Shown here: one piece after another, positions 30,116 to 32,097 of the stretch | Layout of the letters: each line of letters begins with the position of its first letter | Position numbering within the stretch: the first letter of the stretch is position 1 | Source: Sedimentisphaerales bacterium | GTDB lineage: Bacteria; Planctomycetota; Phycisphaerae; Sedimentisphaerales; Anaerobacaceae | DNA: 32,097 nt | Direction of reading: 5' to 3' | Assembly (NCBI GenBank): GCA_016930645.1 | Contig: JAFGGH010000029.1 | Coordinates: forward strand, 1-32,097 | Program-made: the position numbers and the translations under genes | Notes under the pieces: generated by a model | Databases searched by the model: none | Seen by the model: only the letters and a program-made list of their open reading frames with translations | Told to the model about the DNA's origin: nothing

Positions 30116-30667
30116 ATGAGAGCGAAAAAAATGTGGGGGAAAGCGGTAATAATAATTGTGGAGTTACTATTATTCAGCGGAGGAATGGCACAAGCGGACT
30201 ATATTGACATCTATGAAGATACTGTAATCGACAGCGATCTTGATGCGATTGTAACCGTTCACAATTCTGCAGAAATCACAGTTTTGCCGGGAGGGGCAGC
30301 AACAGTTTTTTATCTTATAGATACGAGCTCTGCTCTTGTATATGGAGGCCACGCAAGTTACAGATCACAGAGTTCCAGTGTACTTGATCTTTATGGTGGT
30401 ACATTTGGTTCTGTTGGATATGACGGCAGTTTAGCAGAAATCTATGTTCACGGACAAAACTTCCAAATAATACCTGCAAGTGATAATCATACCTCAGTTT
30501 TCCTACAAGGCAACTGGCTAAATGGGACAGCCTTTGAGATCTATTTCAGGGATTTACCACAGCCATTTGAACAGGCACTTGGAACAAATATATTTCTTAT
30601 CCCTGAACCTGTTACAATACTGCTTATGTTAAGTGGAATTCTCGGCATAAGAAAACTCAATCGCTAA
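30116..30667 (+). CDS. Small PEP-CTERM surface protein, cassette 3
   Basis: A 183-residue secreted protein. Seen: MRAKKMWGKAVIIIVELLLF followed by SGGMAQA|DY (signal peptide); a repetitive beta-rich body (ITVLPGGAATVF, SALVYGGHASYRS, SVLDLYGGTFGSV, LAEIYVHGQNF); and a C-terminal tag IPEPVTILLMLSGILGIRKLNR, that is a PEP motif (IPEPV rather than VPEPA), a hydrophobic helix and a basic end. Its leader, ribosome site and first ten or so codons are nearly identical to those at 13505 and 14930, but the mature body has diverged. A secreted partner starts 62 bp downstream. Sorting depends on an exosortase encoded elsewhere (known for the family). Confidence 0.85.
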   Translation: MRAKKMWGKAVIIIVELLLFSGGMAQADYIDIYEDTVIDSDLDAIVTVHNSAEITVLPGGAATVFYLIDTSSALVYGGHASYRSQSSSVLDLYGGTFGSVGYDGSLAEIYVHGQNFQIIPASDNHTSVFLQGNWLNGTAFEIYFRDLPQPFEQALGTNIFLIPEPVTILLMLSGILGIRKLNR

Positions 30668-30729
30668 GAGAGCTTCCTTCAATTCTTAACAATATAATTT
30701 TGAACGTTTAATGTTCAGAGGAGAAGAAT

Positions 30730-32097
30730 ATGTTTAACAAAAAATCTTTTTCAAAAAATGCTTTCAACTGTTTTTTTGTTTTGGCCATACTTGGAACCAC
30801 GTCAATTTTGTATGCAGAATACGAGCCTTTTGGGGTGTACACAAATGATTACTCAGCATCAGGTGGCGGTGTTGCTTTCAATTTTTATCCTTCCGGTTAT
30901 TCCGATGGTTTTTGGTGGGGCTATAGCTTACCCAGGCACCCTTATGGTTCCCATGAAATGTTGAGCGGTGAATGGGCCGCAGCTATTTATTGGGATCAAT
31001 CAGGTTCTAATGAAGCAATCTGGCTGACAGACCAGTTTCTTTACCCCTATTTTTCAACAGATTCCATCTTTGAAGAATACGGCAATCCATCGTATCTTGC
31101 ATGGAACGACCCGAATAATCCGATAGATAACTATGATACTGCTTATTCAGTTATTCAAGATAATCAAAATAGAGTACGTATAACAATCGACTATGAATTA
31201 GTTGATTTGGGCGAGCAGGATGCCAACGGTGCAGGCGGTTCGCCAATTACATTCAAAGAAGCAAACGATGTGGAACATTTTGTCTATAGTGAAAGATACA
31301 TTTGTCTGCAAACCTATACAATTAAGAACATATCAGCAAGCAGTATCACAGGCTTGGAGTTTTATCAAATGCTTTGTGGCTTGGCCGACATTGCAGATTA
31401 CTCAAGTTACACAACAGAAAATTACTACGACCCGTTGACTGATTACACACCTTACAATTCCGTTCATCAAGTTGGAAACTTCAGATATGATATCAGTCAA
31501 TGGGGCGAAGATATATTTTCAACACCAGAACATGATGACTGGATAAGTTTTTCCAGCACAATCCCGCCGGATGCATTTGAAAATGGTATGTTTTACTCCT
31601 CTGGCGGAGAACCCACAACAGGTACATATACAAATATCGAAAATCGAAGTTTAAACAACAATTCATATAGTACATATGTCAGTGGTTCCTATAGTCGTAT
31701 TGCAGGTGCTATGCAATGGAATCTTGGAAGTCTTGCAGCAAATGAGACCAAGAAAATTACTATTGCAGTAATGTTCGGCTGTCCGCCGGTCGATCCTCCG
31801 CCGCCAGCACCGGTTTTAATTACTAAGACAGATAACATTATTGATTGCGTTAGCCCTGATGACGAGATAACCTATACGATTGATTATAATATGGCAGATT
31901 ATTCCGACCCGTGCGTATATATTGTTGACGAACTGCCCGATGAAGTAGATTACTATTCATCCGACCCGGTCGGCACTTATAATCCTAATGAACACACTGT
32001 AACCTGGTCACTCGGCGCCAAAGGCCCTAATGACACCGGAACCGTCCAGGTTACGGTACATGTAAACCAGAAGGCTCCCCCCGGCGGTGAAATAATA
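30730..32097 (+). CDS. Large secreted protein with DUF11-type domain, 3' end beyond the window
   Basis: 456 codons are visible, open to the end of the window. Seen: a signal peptide (MFNKKSFSKNAFNCFFVLAI…SILYA|EY); an N-terminal region of about 320 residues rich in Tyr, Ser and Asn (FWWGYSLPRHPYGSHEM, SGEWAAAIYWDQSG, YSERYICLQTYTIKNISA) whose fold I do not recognise; a Pro-rich linker (PPVDPPPPAPV); and a DUF11-type beta-sandwich (LITKTDNIIDCVSPDDEITY, VDELPDEVDYYSSDP, TVTWSLGAKGPNDTGTVQV). The DUF11-type domain parallels that in the 15492 gene, another partner behind a PEP-CTERM gene. ATG 30730 has AGGAGAAG five to six bases upstream. It is probably co-transcribed with the 30116 gene. Function unknown; a surface structural role is likely. 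Confidence 0.82.
   Translation, partial: MFNKKSFSKNAFNCFFVLAILGTTSILYAEYEPFGVYTNDYSASGGGVAFNFYPSGYSDGFWWGYSLPRHPYGSHEMLSGEWAAAIYWDQSGSNEAIWLTDQFLYPYFSTDSIFEEYGNPSYLAWNDPNNPIDNYDTAYSVIQDNQNRVRITIDYELVDLGEQDANGAGGSPITFKEANDVEHFVYSERYICLQTYTIKNISASSITGLEFYQMLCGLADIADYSSYTTENYYDPLTDYTPYNSVHQVGNFRYDISQWGEDIFSTPEHDDWISFSSTIPPDAFENGMFYSSGGEPTTGTYTNIENRSLNNNSYSTYVSGSYSRIAGAMQWNLGSLAANETKKITIAVMFGCPPVDPPPPAPVLITKTDNIIDCVSPDDEITYTIDYNMADYSDPCVYIVDELPDEVDYYSSDPVGTYNPNEHTVTWSLGAKGPNDTGTVQVTVHVNQKAPPGGEII

Overview
The window reads as chromosomal DNA from a planctomycete-like bacterium, most likely class Phycisphaerae (inferred from content; no 16S gene is present). The signs are PEP-CTERM surface proteins, a dockerin-bearing beta-helix protein, an FG-GAP repeat protein, PilX/PilW-type minor pilins, an unusual L34, and hairpin-rich repeats between genes. 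Housekeeping genes and fast-evolving surface-protein islands alternate.

Layout. 1-753 (-): 3' part of an FG-GAP beta-propeller surface protein with 165-bp tandem repeats. 1421-4947 (+): pheT (short form) and a Ycf46-like AAA ATPase. 5247-5387 (+): rpmH, without rnpA or dnaA beside it. 5630-10105 (-): an operon of fused trehalose-phosphate synthase/phosphatase, TreT and an MscS channel. 10420-12921 (+): a second MscS channel fused to a C-terminal ParB-like domain, then truD. 12922-18713: surface island 1, with a structured RNA, a PEP-CTERM gene, a truncated beta-propeller gene interrupted at an XRE regulator, a second PEP-CTERM gene and a 1073-residue propeller/DUF11-like/beta-helix/dockerin protein. 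18815-19085: an independent structured RNA with promoter and terminator. 19180-21446 (-): three minor-pilin genes. 21895-24507 (+): alpha-glucan phosphorylase. 24518-24979 (-): PTS EIIA. 25169-27202 (+): CYTH protein and citramalate synthase. 27602-28593 (+): two tandem single-domain response regulators. 28639-29475 (-): D-amino-acid transaminase. 29619-32097 (+): surface island 2, with a second copy of the structured RNA, a third PEP-CTERM gene and a DUF11-containing protein that runs off the window.

The genes suggest an osmotic/carbon-storage theme: two routes to trehalose, two MscS-type channels, glucan phosphorylase and a PTS regulatory domain. The surface islands are built from a reused cassette: a conserved -10 box, leader, ribosome binding site and first ten or so codons, then a small PEP-CTERM protein and a larger secreted partner. 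Two of the three cassettes are preceded by a roughly 200-nt structured RNA with its own sigma70-type promoter. The strongest candidates for something undescribed are that two-copy RNA family, the 18850-19084 RNA, and the MscS-ParB fusion.
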